From Mixia osmundae IAM 14324 (Eukaryota > Basidiomycota > Mixiomycetes > Mixiales > Mixiaceae): 64,000 nt of DNA. Numbering within the stretch: the first letter of the stretch is position 1; each line of letters opens with the position of its first letter. The DNA lies in NCBI RefSeq assembly GCF_000708205.1, contig NW_014575556.1, forward strand, positions 186,599 to 250,598. Reading direction: 5' to 3'. The position numbers and the translations under genes are program-made. Positions 34,701-46,402 of this stretch are shown piece by piece. The notes beneath the pieces are model-generated. The model saw only the letters and a list, made by a program, of their open reading frames with translations, was not told the DNA's origin and did no database searches.

Positions 34701-35930
34701 CTGGGGCTGGAGAGGGCGGTCGATTGCCAGCAGCGCCTTGGTCAACATCTTTGGCTTCATCCTCATACTCGTCACTGTGCTGGAGATGGTCATACTGGCA
34801 GATTGAGAAGCATTGCTCGATGCCTGTGATAAGGTCGAGTTCGATCGTTTGGCGTTTATTCTGACCGGCAGCAGAGCAACGAGATTGTCTGGTTTGGTCG
34901 TTGTGCGCGACGAAGTCCTTGAGCGGAACGGGTTCCTTGACTTCTTCGTCGTGGCAGAGGTGGGCGAGTTGGCCAATGTAGGCAGACAGCGCGCTTCTTC
35001 GAAATCGATCATGACTGGACTTCCTTCCAGCTCGCTGCCCGGCGATGCGCGACTGTTCCGCTTCGGCTCGATATGGAGCTTTCCCTGCGAGGAAGTAGCT
35101 GACTTGATAGGCGTCAACAGCGGGAGCTCGTCCTTCAAAGCTGGCGTAGGCGCATAGATGAGGCCTGGCGTTTTGATACTCTCCGGCTGGGGATTGCCAA
35201 TCTTGATTTTGCGCGGTCGCTCCTTTGTTCTGCGTTGCTTGACTGTCGACGGCTGTGCTGGTGAGCCAGCTTTGTCTATTTGGCCTGGTGATATCGACAA
35301 GGATGGCAAGTCGTCCCAATTCTTGGCCGAGATCAGCTCGCCCGCCCGCAAATACGCAGTAAGATCAGATTTGAGCGAGGCAGACCATGCCAAGACTTCT
35401 TGCTCTGCGGTGCTTTCTCTCGGTCGTGGCGAGCCTGGCTGGGGTGGTATGTCGTCAGGATAGACGATTGGCTTTCGATGTATTGCTTTGGCAGCTCTCT
35501 TACTCGTTCCGATAGGCGAAGAGGGTGATCCGTCCGGAGACAAAGGCCCATACACGCGCGAGGGTCGAGACGGCGTTGCTAGACGATGCTGCTGCTGTTC
35601 ATGCGCGAGCCGGTCTGCGTGGGCAAAGCCTGACATGAGATCACTGCTGACCCTCTTGTGTCTCCTTCGTCCTGTCAAGCCTAGCAGCTGAGCCCGCACG
35701 CATAAAGGCTGAGGTGTGAGAGACTGACGAGACGAGCCTGATGGACTCTTTGAAACTCGTGAAGGCGAGCGAGTGACGACAGAGCAGCACTGAGCTAAAC
35801 TCTCTGGCTGTACAATCTCAGCAGTCGGATCTGCTCGCCATAAGCTGACAAGGCTGTCTCTCTGCTCGGCAGCGACGGTGCTGCTCGGCCGAGAATGGCG
35901 CTGGCAATTTGTCGAGGCCTGATGCTGCAT
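31762..35930 (-). CDS. RhoGEF (Dbl-homology domain) protein
   Basis: Exons 35930..33795, 33736..33110, 33056..32829, 32771..32604 and 32556..31762 give 1317 aa, all phase 0 with GT-AG ends. The first 690 residues are S/P/R-rich and probably disordered. The DH domain begins at about 695 (RQEIITEIVQTEQRYLGDLM) and continues with SIQTIYIEPLLPHLRYI, a long low-complexity insert, SEIYAQNNDIYEHYATF and ALAKPFQRMLKMPMLFKNLL, the typical end of a DH helix bundle. A PH-like part follows (KDSWLVVFNDVVIRCRRTG; HTYRFEAVESW). Such proteins activate Rho/Cdc42 GTPases in polarity and cytokinesis. The large insert in the DH domain is unusual. Confidence 0.88.
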
Positions 35931-36161
35931 TGTTTTAGCTTGGTGCCTTACAAGTTTCGTCGCAAGGTGTCAGGGGCCTGGTCGTGCCGGTCGTCACAGA
36001 TCACTACATCGCCGACGGGTCAGTAGTGGCGGCATCCATCGCTGACTGGCACTTCACCGGTAGATCAACCCACAACACGGTCCGAGCAAAGGCACGCGAA
36101 CAGTCACGTGGCTTCCCTGACTCACCTTGTCGACAAAGCTTCGGACAGCTTGGCAACGGCC

Positions 36162-37723
36162 ATGGCGGAACAAGTCGCCCAAGATGCACGGCGGGCCTTC
36201 GAGACTGCTCAACTACTCACATCTGATCAGCGAATCGAAGCATTGTCGGCCCTCAGAGCGGCACTAGCATCAGCTCGCGATGAGATTCTCGCTGCAAATG
36301 CAAGAGACATGCAGGTCCGTGCCCTTCAAGTGCCCCCTCGGTGGTCACTCGATTTGTCTCATACTTCACCTCCAGACCGCCAATGACGGGGTAGCAGCTG
36401 GCAAATTGAGCGGCTCACTTGTCAAAAGACTCAATTTACGCTCGTCGCCTACGAAATTCGACGAAGTACTGCAGGGAATAAGCGATGTGGCTTCTTTGCC
36501 CGATCCGCTGGGGAAAGTGACGTATGCTACAAAGATGGATGAAGACTTGGAGCTGTATCGGATCAGCTGCCCCATCGGCGTCCTGCTCGTTATTTTCGAA
36601 GCGCGACCCGAAGTCATGATCAACATCGCTGCACTCGCCATCAAGTCAGGCACGTGTCACTTTGTGCAATATCGACAGGTGTTCATAGGGCTGGACTGTA
36701 TGCAGGCAATGCAGCCATACTCAAAGGCGGCAAGGAATCACTAGAGACTCAAGAATGTCTGACGCGGATCATGTCTGACGCGTTGGCCAAGACTGCTCTG
36801 CCACGCAACTTCATCCAGACCGTCAGCACGAGGGAAGACATAGCAGCCTTGTTACATCAGGACAAATACATCGATCTGGTCATGCCCAGAGGGTCAAATT
36901 CGCTGGTGAAGTACATACAACAAGAGAGCAGGATGGCGGTGATGGGTCATGCGGATGGGTTGTGCTCTATCTATCTCGATCAGTCTGCTCAGCTCGCCAA
37001 AGCCATCAAAGTCGTCATCGATGCAAAGGTGAGCAGATCCCAGACCGGTAAGAATTTGCGCTGAAGAGATGGGCAGATCTCGTACCCTGCCGCTTGCAAC
37101 GCGGTAGAGACGCTACTCGTCCATAAGAGCTTACTCGATACGCTATGGCCAGAAGTAGCAAAAGCGCTCCTTGCATCTAATATCGAGCTACGCCTTGCAC
37201 CAGAATGCAGGGCCGCTTTGCACGCTCTACCGCAAAGCAATCTCATCCTACAAGCGACGCCAGAAGACTTTGACACCGAATTTCTCGAACTCAAACTGGC
37301 AGTCAGATCGGTCGAAAGTACACAAGAAGCGATAAAGCATATCAACGAGCATTCGAGTCATCATACCGATGCAATCATCACCGAGTCAGAACAAGATGCA
37401 CGGTTATTCTGCAGAGGGGTAGACAGCGCTGGCGTCTTTGTCAATGCTTCAACGAGGTTCGCAGATGGATTCCGGTATGGCTTTGGAACGGAAGTAGGCG
37501 TGAGTACAGGCAAGACGCATGCTAGAGGTCCTGTGGGTCTGGACGGACTCATCATGTCAGTCCTCCTTCCTCGATCTATCAACCTAGAGCTCATGACCAG
37601 AGCAGCTACAAATACCAAATCAAGGGGGAAGGGCAGACCGGCTATGCGACGCTGGACTATGGCGTTGGCGAAGGCCTCAAGCCTTACTTGCATACGCCTC
37701 TGTCTCAACATAGACCCTACTGA
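36162..37723 (+). CDS. PRO2: Gamma-glutamyl phosphate reductase (glutamate-5-semialdehyde dehydrogenase)
   Basis: Exons 36162..36314, 36376..36649, 36706..37028, 37077..37555 and 37603..37723 give 449 aa. The first ATG is 36162; the longer upstream frame starts with GTG. Conserved blocks are CPIGVLLVIFEARPEVMINI, KSGNAAILKGGKES, YIDLVMPRGSNSLVKYI and YPAACNAVETLLVHKS with the catalytic cysteine at about 257, then STRFADGFRYGFGTEVGVST. The enzyme makes glutamate-5-semialdehyde from gamma-glutamyl phosphate with NADPH, the second step of proline synthesis. Intron 2 needs a GC donor (TCAG|GCACGT) to give the SGNAAILKGG join; no GT donor nearby keeps the frame. Confidence 0.95.
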
Positions 37724-37767
37724 ATCAAAATGTTGTCGAAAGATGGGATTGTACAACAATCAGCACA

Positions 37768-39087
37768 TCACGCTTCGTCGTCGCGAGCATCTTCCACCTT
37801 GGCCTGCTTATCCTCCACGCCGGTCTTTTGCTTCTTGCTGTCTTCTTCGAGAGCAGGAGAAGCTTTCCGCTTGGCCGTCGTCGCTTGTGCTGCTTTTGGC
37901 TTCTTCTTTACTTGAAGGCTGTTCACAGGGCCGGTGGGCTGAGTAGCTTTTGAGAGATCAGCTTGACCTGTGACAGCGAGAGCATCGCGCAAGATTGCAT
38001 CTGCTGCTGTCCCTGCGCCTATTTCCATTGTCTTCAGATCGTTGATCTGAACCGTCATTAGCTTTGCAGGAATCAGTAGCAAAAGTAGCCCTCACCTTTT
38101 CGTCAATCTCGGACAGCAAAGGTCGAATGTCATCGGATTCCGCTTCATCTTCCGCTTTCTCTCTTTCGGCTGCTGTTGCTGCACGACCGTCTAACAAAGC
38201 CAGCCTCTTCTCGAGGATCGTCTTTGCCATTGCAGCATGCTTCACAGCGGCATCTCTCGCTTGTGCAGGGTTTGAGATGACTTGCTCGAAGGTGAGCGCA
38301 GCAAGGTAGTGCGTACTTGCCATGTTCCTAGAGTGATCAGGTAGAATAATCGTTTGGATCTCAGTAGCGGCAACATATTCCTGCGCCGCCTCTTCGAACC
38401 GTTCTTCCTCTGTCGCTACTTCCGCTAGCAGTTCGTGAACGCGCACGAGGGTATGCTGATGCAGTCGCTTTTCGTCTGCTGAACTCGAGGCGTCAATAGC
38501 GCGTAGTAGCGTGACTCTGACTGTGTCGAGTACATTCCATGCCATGGAGAGATCATCTTCGTCTTCGCCGTTGGCAGGCGCTGCTTCTTCTTGCGCTTCC
38601 TCTTCCGGCTCGTCATCTTCATCATCCGACAATTCGATCAATTTGCCAACAGGCTTGGCCTGTTTCGCCTGAGCAGGTTCGGCGGGAGCAGTAGCAGGAG
38701 CAGAAGAGCCCAGTACGCCAGAAGCTTGTATTGCTCCTCTGAGTAGGGCGCGACCGTAGCGAATGAGTACAGGCACAGAAGCCATATGCAAGTCTCCATG
38801 CTTTTCTCGTCTGTCCTCGCATTTTCAGCTGCAGATGGCAGATTGCGGCCCGCCGGGGCTACGTACAATGCTTCTGCTGCTGTAGAGTAGGTCTCGGCTG
38901 CATCTCTGTACTTGGTCAAGGCAGATTGCTTGTCGCCCAGCTGAATGAGTGCTTCAATATTCACGGGTGCCTCTGAAGCCGTCTCGGCCGTCACTGAGGG
39001 CTTTTCTTCTGGTAAAACGGCTTCTGGTGCTTCTTCGACTGTGCGAAAGGACGATACTTCATCGGCAGTCGGAATCGAGTCTGCCAT
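37768..39087 (-). CDS. NASP/Sim3/Hif1-type histone chaperone (SHNi-TPR)
   Basis: Exons 39087..38867, 38810..38096 and 38046..37768 give 404 aa. TPR motifs surround an acidic insert: LIQLGDKQSALTKYRDAAET, HMASVPVLIRYGRALLRGAI, then the acidic stretch SDDEDDEPEEEAQEEAA, then SMAWNVLDTVRVTLL, HELLAEVATEEERFEEAAQE and HYLAALTFEQ. The C-terminus has a basic, NLS-like tail (KKKPKAAQATTAKRKASP). This is the layout of N1/N2-NASP proteins, which bind H3-H4 and hand them to deposition factors. The gene is divergent from the Rictor gene with 112 bp between start codons, and convergent with PRO2 with 44 bp between stops. Confidence 0.9.
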
Positions 39088-39199
39088 TGTGGCAGCAAGT
39101 CGAGAGGCAGGTCAGATCGTTGCGTCAATCTAGGCGCGACGCGACGAGTCGACCGTGCCGAAAGTGCTTGGCAGCTCAGCTGCGGGCCAAGGCCTGACC

Positions 39200-42100
39200 A
39201 TGTCGACGCCGCCGTCGCCTCGCACGCAGGTGGACGAGCTACCTCCCCCGGTCACAACGGACCTGCCTTCTAGAGCTCGGACACGGCCATCGACAGAGGG
39301 TTCACCAGCGCAAAGTAGCAAGCTACGAGAGGTCGTACTGGAGGCTAGCGAGCTGCAAGAATGGCAGGAGCTGTACGAGGAGCTCCAGACACTCATACGC
39401 GTCAAGGACGGTGCACTCAATCTGCTCGCATCGTCCGGATTGGGCCAGACATCGCCTACTTCGCCAAGCGAACAGACTGCACTGAGAGATCAAGTCCAAG
39501 CTGAGCTCGAGCGTGCACAAGCGAGGATAGACACTCTTCAGGTTGAGCTCGGCAAGAAGGCAGACTCGTTGCAGCGAGCTTCGGCTGCTTCGTCACCTCG
39601 AAATGAGACGAAAGCGTCAAGACGGAGAGCAGCAACGGTAGCTGCTCAGACGGACAACAAGGCCAAGTCTCGTGCTGCCTCTGGTTCGGAGTATTCACCG
39701 GAGCCCAAGAGTGCATCTCGCTCGAGTTATATGTTCCACTGGCCTGTCAATCGACCGCGAAGCAGGACAACTGCAGGCGCGATCGATTATCTGAGCGCTT
39801 CGAAAACGAAAGGATATTTCCCGCCCTCTGGCTACTCCTCCTCTTCTTCAGCTACGCCAGCCTTGAGGATCAGACAGCCCACTCAGCCGAGCGAGCCTGG
39901 CTCGATGTCTCCGTCGAACGGCGTCATGAACGCGAAACCTTGGATGAGTGACCAGCTTTATTCGAGCGACGAGGAGGAGGGTGATCTGTTTGCTTCCGGT
40001 CGTGCATCTGGCGAAGCGCATCATCAGGTCTCCTTCGAAGGCTTCTCGGGCAGAGCAACGCCTGCCGATCGCCTTCATGATCTGCTCACACGATTATCTA
40101 CGCTTGCAAAAGCGACACGTCCGGATGAGAATGCCATGATCTCGTGCATGTCTTCCATCAGTCAGCTCATCAGAAGATTCCCCAAGGCAAAGTATCAGCT
40201 TGATCTAGTAGATATTCAACAAAGCATCATGCCTTGCCTGGACGACTCGCAGTCAAAGTCGCTCCGTACGATGACTTGGCGGTTGCTACGTTTGCTCGTC
40301 ACCGACTTTGCTCGCCTTACTGCTCTTCTGCATAGCCAGAGCGCCATACACATCTACATCATCAAGTCAGCCGAGACTCTCATTGCTCAGATTTGCGCTG
40401 ATACCGAAAGCAGAGCATTATCCAAAGATGCCAAATCCCATGCAGAGCGTCAGCAAGTGCTTCTCTTTGTTCGAGCATGTATACAACCCACACAAGACGA
40501 CGTCGATCACCCATTCACCTCTGTTGGTGTCATTCGAGCCGTCGTAGCCGTGGCAGAGCATACAGAAGACAAGCTCCGCTGGATAGCGCTCGAAACGCTA
40601 GCAGAACTGGCACTCATCGATATCGACCTGCTTGCTCGCTCGGGCGGTCTCAAGCGGCTCTTGCAATCTGTCAATGAGGGACCTTCGGCACTGTCGCCAA
40701 TGCTAGCCGGTGTCTTTGCCCACCTGCTCGATTTGCCTGCTTCGCGATCCTACTTTCGCCCGGGCATAGATCTGCAGAGCAGCTTGGGAGTGGGAACGGA
40801 AGCTGTCGCTCGGTCGACGCAGAACGACGATCGTCTGCTGCCACTTGCGCAACTGACGATCTCGCTCCTCCGGTCATGGAGCGGTAAGCAGCTCACGCTA
40901 CATACGCATGTGGCGACACTCAACCTCTTCTTGCAGGGTTATTCTTCTCGTGTTTGCAGAACAAGCAGGCGATTCGATCGCTTGTCGGTAATCTTGCCAC
41001 TGCTTCACTCGCCGGAAGGGTATGACCGTCTCCAATTCAGCCATGCGCTAGTCTGAGGATACTTTCGTGCAGGAAACTGCCCTTGACACGCTCTTTCAGG
41101 TCTTTGACATCGCTACGCCATCATGGTACGTCAGCTATCTCGAAGGCCGTCGGTTATCTCGTAAGCTTCTCTTGTCTCTCTGTTGGATCGGACGACTGGA
41201 AGATTGGCATAGTGTACAGGCAGCACCGACTCACTGCTGCGCCTCTGGCGAGGAGCAGAAGGCAAGCCGATGCGGCGAAACACTCCAATCGACCTGGCGT
41301 CAGCAGACTCAATGACCACTTTCGCGCGCTCTTTCTTCTCATATGGACCGAAGCAGGCGGAATAGAAGTAAGCATCTAGCTGGAAGTGTCGGCGTGCAAG
41401 CTGATAACAAGCAGGCATTGGTGTCGCTAACGACAACAGAGACCACAGCTATACTGAAACGAAAGTCGGCACTGTTGCTTGCAGAGCTCATGCAGCTATC
41501 CAAACGCGTCTTGCCTGCCTCACATGCAGCAAAACTGCAAGCCTTGCCTCACCTCTTTGCGGACAGAGCGGGTCGTCATGGCGTCGTGGCTAAGCTAGCG
41601 GCGAGCAACATCCTCCTCTCTGTCGACTCGCTCACTCGATCGAGGCGGCGGAGCGATCGAGCCCGTCAACAAACCTCGCAAGATATGGAGCGTACAGACT
41701 CGTCTGACGATCCTTTGAAGCGCGGTCAGAAGGCAGTCGAGAGTGCGCGAGTACAGATGGGCATGCAAGTCGATGACGTCGCATTTCGCAACCTCCTCAT
41801 CGAGTCACAAGTACTCAGCAGCAAAGATCATACCAAATGGAACTATGATACCCTTTTGCAATTGGCAGAGGGCCCATTGCGGAATGAGAAGCGATTGGAA
41901 GAGGCGATCCGTGGCTCAAAATTCATGCACAGGCTCCTTGCTTTCTATCACCCACACGCACGCAGGTACAGCGACCTCAAGAACACACCAGACCATGCCA
42001 AATGGACAAATCTCGCCACTGTGCTTCTGACCACGCTACTCGCGACGAGAGAGGGCAGTCAGTATTTGCGAGAGGACGGCTTGCTTCGCGAAATCTCTGA

Positions 42101-43941
42101 CTGCTTGAGCGAACTTGATCCGCTCGCCACCCCTGCCGGGCCAGCAAGTGTCTTTTCCCGCCAGCAGTTGGAGGAGACTGTTTCGACAGGCTACTTCAAT
42201 ATCATTGGCGTCTACAGCAGACACAGAGAAGGCGTCAAGCTCATGAGCGAAGCGCATCTCTTCACACTCTTTTACCACCTGAGTGATCTACGCAGTCGGG
42301 AAGATCTTTCTCAGCAGATTGTCAAGAATCTCAGTTATGACCTCGAAGGCCATACACGTATCATACTCAACAAAACGTTGACATCGAGCTACAAGCAAAT
42401 GAGACTCTTTGCAACGCGGCACCTCGGCGAACTGATCAAAGATTCGCATGCGCCTACGGAGTGGATCATTCGGTGTTTGCTACTGCAGCTGTACGACTCT
42501 TCCAACGAGGTCAGAGAGCTCGTCGTCGATATACTCTACCCTGCATGCGACTCTCCAGAGATCCTCGAGACGATTGTCGAGCTGGAGCCTTCTCTGGACC
42601 ATCTGGGCGAAGTAGGCATACCCCTCTTGACGCGATTCATGTCCACAACCATCGGTACTCGATACTTGTTCGATATCGGCTACATCGAGAGGGAGCTACA
42701 AGACTGGTTCCACTATCGCAACTTTTACTACGCCGTCAAAGTCGAGCTCGCACTAGCGTCATTGTTCGGTCAAGCAGAGCGATCGCCCGAAGAAATGGGG
42801 GAATGGGACGATGCTCTGCCGGTGCATTTCTATGGCGAGCTGGCCAAGACGGAGGATGGCTGCGCGATGCTCGAAGCCAGCGGACACTTTGCCGATTTCG
42901 CACAATACATACGCGACTGCGGTCTCGAAGGCTCTGATCTAGCGGCACTGTCAAAGCTGAAGAGTGTCCTGTGGGCAGTAGTACGTCTACGTGCATCGAT
43001 GGCACCGGTGCTGATCATGATGCAGGGCAATATTGCGGCGTCTGAAGTTGGCTTTCAGCTTGTCGAAGATGAGCTGCTCATACCGGATCTAATCGAGGTT
43101 GCCGAACGATCACCCTGCTTGACTGTTCGAGGGTGGGGTCTCCTAGGATCGAGCTGGAGTGTCTGCTAATACCTGAGCAGAACGTGCTTCTTCGTGCTTG
43201 GCCTCGTTTCGAGCACGGCGGCAGGTGCGGCAACTCTGGCTGAGTATGGCTGGGAGACGACCAGATCGCCGCTAGGTCAGCCGCTAGGCATCTGCCTCCC
43301 GCGCAAGCTCGATAGCCTCCTCACTGTGCGTCCTGCCCTTTCAGCCAAGGGTCATACTGACTGTGACCGGGTATGCACAGGTCGAAGCATGGCAATTGCG
43401 CATTGCGGGTCAAGGGCCACCCAGCTGCGCTCAGCCGATCGACAAGGATGAGCGCTCAGTCGTGTCATCAATCTCCAATCTGAGTAACTACCTCATGACG
43501 AACACCGCTTCGAAGCAACTTGCAGGTCTCAAGTCTCGTCGCTCCGCCGCGCTCAGATCGCCAGAGATCTACTGGCGAGCATTATCGATGCTGGAGCATT
43601 ATCACTACCGTTTGCCCATCAGGCGGTACATCCTCGAGCTCTTCGACCTACCGCTATGCTCTGCGACGACAAACGCCATCAGTGAAGCAGGCAGAGCGCT
43701 CATGGACAAAGCGACGATAGCCTCGCCTGAGCACACCGACGACGCTGCTCTCGAGCAAAAGCAGAGCACAGTGCAGAATCCGAGGATCCAGCGGGTGGCG
43801 ACAGGCTTACGCATGCCTGCGCTCGATTCTGACTCTGATTCGGATTTCGAAGGACACGACGGTATGGAGAAGTCGTCAAAATCAGCCATGCCGGCTCAGG
43901 CTCTAGATCCCATGCTGGTCATCCGTGGCTTCCTGCTGTAG
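39200..43941 (+). CDS. Rictor/Avo3/Pianissimo, TORC2 subunit
   Basis: Eight exons (39200..40883, 40937..41019, 41073..41160, 41213..41367, 41415..42980, 43026..43132, 43181..43325, 43381..43941) give 1462 aa. The frame is open upstream to 39155 but the first ATG is 39200. The first 300 residues include an HR1-like coiled coil and S-rich stretches. Armadillo-like Rictor blocks follow: KQAIRSLVGNLATASLAGR with ETALDTLFQVFDIATPSWY, then GYFNIIGVYSRHREGVKLMS, MRLFATRHLGELIK, VLWAVGNIAASEVGFQLVED and TVRGTCFFVLGLVSSTAAGA with the Rictor_V-type phrase AEYGWETTRSPLGQPLGIC. TORC2 controls AGC kinases and actin. The exon 3-4 join is the least certain. Confidence 0.92.
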
Positions 43942-43983
43942 TGTCTTCCGCGAGAAATGCAACATGCAATGCAGAGAGCGACA

Positions 43984-44584
43984 TCACTCGTCCGGTACTT
44001 CCCTCTCTCCCGAGTTGACCTCGTCAATCACATCATGCGGTGGTTTGCCGTCGATGGTGCAGCCGACAGATTGAGCAGTACCGAGGATCTCCTTGACTGT
44101 TGAGGCCAAGTTGTTGCCGAGAGACTTGTGGCGCATCTTCCTTGCAATCTCTACGATCTCCTCGAATGCAATGTTACCGCTGTGCTTGATGTTCTTTTCC
44201 TTCTTGCGGTCACGAGGTGGCTCTGTAGGCAGACTTGTCAGCACTGGCCACCGTCAAGCTGACAGCAGCTAACCCTTGAGAGCTCGGATGACGAGAGAAG
44301 AAGCAGACGGAACGACAGAGACGGCCGCTTGACGATTCTGAATGGTGAGCTGAACGGTCACTCGCAGTCCTTTCCAGTCGCCCGTCGCTTTCGCGATATC
44401 TTCACCGACTTTCTTGGGTGCCAGACCGAGGGGACCGATCTTGGGCGCCAGTGCAGATGAGGCACCGACTTCACCACCTGTTGCTCTCAGGTAGATGATC
44501 TATTGGGCATGGATTAGCTGGCGCAGGCGGGCAAGGTGCAAGATGACTTGCTTTGATCTCGTTGGGGTCCATTTTGGGCGGCAT
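43984..44584 (-). CDS. RPL12: 60S ribosomal protein L12 (uL11)
   Basis: Exons 44584..44552, 44499..44274 and 44222..43984 give 165 aa. The sequence [20 protein letters not shown] continues with [40 protein letters not shown] and [20 protein letters not shown], and is full-length uL11 (stalk-base protein). Intron 1 has a textbook GC donor, AAA|GCAAGT, and acceptor AATAG; intron 2 is GTTAGC...ACAG. It is divergent from the RACK1 gene with 279 bp between start codons, and convergent with the Rictor gene with 42 bp between stops. Confidence 0.98.
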
Positions 44585-44863
44585 GGTGGGCGAGTTTGAG
44601 GCTGTGCCTTGTCAATATGCTGTACCAGAGTGTTAGCCAGTCCGAATGGCAGTATCGCTGGCTTGACGTACCAGCAAGGCTGAGACGGCTAGCTTTGATG
44701 CGCCGAAATTCGCGAGCAGCCACTGAACTTTCTCTCACGCTCAAAATTGGCTTCTCTCAGAATTTTGGATTGTCGGGCTTGTTGAAGCTTTTTGGACGCA
44801 CAGGTGAGCAAGTTTGGAAGCCAGTACCTGCTCTGCTGACCACAAGGAACGCTCGTTAGCAAG
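44585..44863. promoter_or_regulatory. Shared divergent promoter of uL11 and RACK1
   Basis: The start codons of two translation genes lie 279 bp apart on opposite strands. Both products are ribosome components expressed in fixed ratio, so a bidirectional promoter is likely, although the elements themselves are not visible to me. There is no open frame here with protein character. Confidence 0.6.
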
Positions 44864-46108
44864 ATGACAGAACAGCTCATCTTCAAGGTACGCATAGCTT
44901 TGCTGATTGAGTTGCAAAGACTGACGTCCATGGGCTCTCTCGTAGGGCACGCTCAGCGGTCATGGCAATTGGGTCACTGCCATCGCAACGACGCCCGAGA
45001 ACCCGGACATGATCTTGACGGCATCGCGCGACAAGACGATCATCGTCTGGCAGCTCACTCGCGAGGATGGCTCGTACGGCTACCCCAAGAAGATCCTCAA
45101 AGGCCACAACCACTTTGTCTCTGACATCGTCATCTCCTTCGACGGCCAATTCGCCCTCTCTTCCTCATGGGACAAGACCCTCCGCCTCTGGGATCTCAAC
45201 ACCGGCATGACGAAAGTTCGCTTCGTCGGCCACGACAAGGACGTCCTCAGCGTTTCCTTCTCGGCCGACAACCGTCACATCGTCTCTGGCTCCAGAGATC
45301 GCACGATCAAGCTCTGGAACACCCTCGGCGAGCTCAAGTTTGAGATCAAGGCTGAAGGTCACTCCGACTGGGTGTCTTGCGTCAGATTCTCGCCCAACGC
45401 GATGAACCCCGTCATCGTCTCGGCTGGTTGGGACAAGGTCGTCAAAGTGAGTCGATTCGTTCGCTCTTCTGGTTCTCTCTCCTTCGCCAAGCAAGATGAG
45501 TACAACCTTGTGTATATTTGCTACTTCAGAGCTGGCGTTTACGCGCCTCCAATGAGACAATCTATCATCCACCAAGATCTCTGACTCCTACCTCGCAACC
45601 TGCACCCCAAAGCGCAGTGCTGACAGTCGAGCAACAGGTGTTCGAGCTGTCCAACTGCAAGCTGCGCTCGACCCACTCCGGCCACACTGGCTACGTGTCA
45701 ACCGTCACCGTCTCACCCGACGGATCGCTCTGCGCTTCAGGTGGCAAGGACGGCATCACCATGCTGTGGGATCTCAACGAAGATAAGCATCTCTACTCGC
45801 TAGACGCAAAGGATATCGTCAACGCTCTCGTCTTCTCGCCCAACCGCTACTGGCTCTGCGCTGCCACGGCAAGCTGCATCAAGATCTTCGATCTCGAATC
45901 AAAGTCGATCGTCGATGAGCTCCGACCGGACTTTGTGTCTGTCTCTGGCAATGCTCGTCAGCCAGAGTGCACGAGCTTGGCCTGGTCGCCAGACGGTCAG
46001 ACTCTCTTTGCTGGTTACACAGTCTGTCTTCTGCTACTTACGTCAGTGTTTGAGCTGACGATGAGGCACGCGCAGGATAACGAGGTCAGAGTCTACGTCG
46101 TCGCGTAA
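44864..46108 (+). CDS. CPC2: RACK1/Cpc2/Gib2, 40S-associated WD40 protein
   Basis: Exons 44864..44887, 44946..45446, 45638..46021 and 46076..46108 give 313 aa, matching the usual 313-319. Seven WD repeats are visible: [94 protein letters not shown], then [20 protein letters not shown] and [20 protein letters not shown]. The protein sits near the head of the 40S subunit and scaffolds signalling; in Cryptococcus it is Gib2, an atypical G-beta. Exon 1 encodes only MTEQLIFK. The 191-nt intron 2 carries a U24-type snoRNA. Confidence 0.98.
45492..45590 (+). ncRNA. U24/snR24-type box C/D snoRNA inside RACK1 intron 2
   Basis: Within intron 45447..45637 two stretches match the two guide elements of U24: TATTTGCTACT (about 45525-45535) and CCACCAAGATC (about 45570-45580), the latter followed one base later by a D box CTGA (45582-45585). 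Both are complementary to adjacent parts of the large-subunit rRNA (GATCTTGGTGG and AGTAGCAAATA), from memory of that conserved region. An ATGAGTA-type C box lies at about 45497 and an AATGAGA-type C' box lies between the guides. Yeast U24 is also in an intron of its RACK1 gene (ASC1). The ends are approximate, and the C and D' boxes are degenerate. Confidence 0.85.
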
Positions 46109-46402
46109 AGAACTGTAAGGCCTTTCGCTCATCGAACCATCAAGCAGCTGACCCGTAGGCGCAGAGGTCGTGCCTTAATCTGCCTCGCTTGGTCCCCGGG
46201 GCTCAAAAGATACTGTTGTCAGCTTGCATCGCTCTCGCTGTTTCATTTCAAGTAGTGCTCAAACCGGAAAGCAGACTTTGCATACTGAGCCAGATGCTGG
46301 CATTTTACAATGCCGAGATGAATGAGCAGAAGGATGTTATAGAAATACCGTTTCACTCAGAGCAGACCGACTGACCGCAGGATCTCTGATGAGCAGTGCG
46401 CA

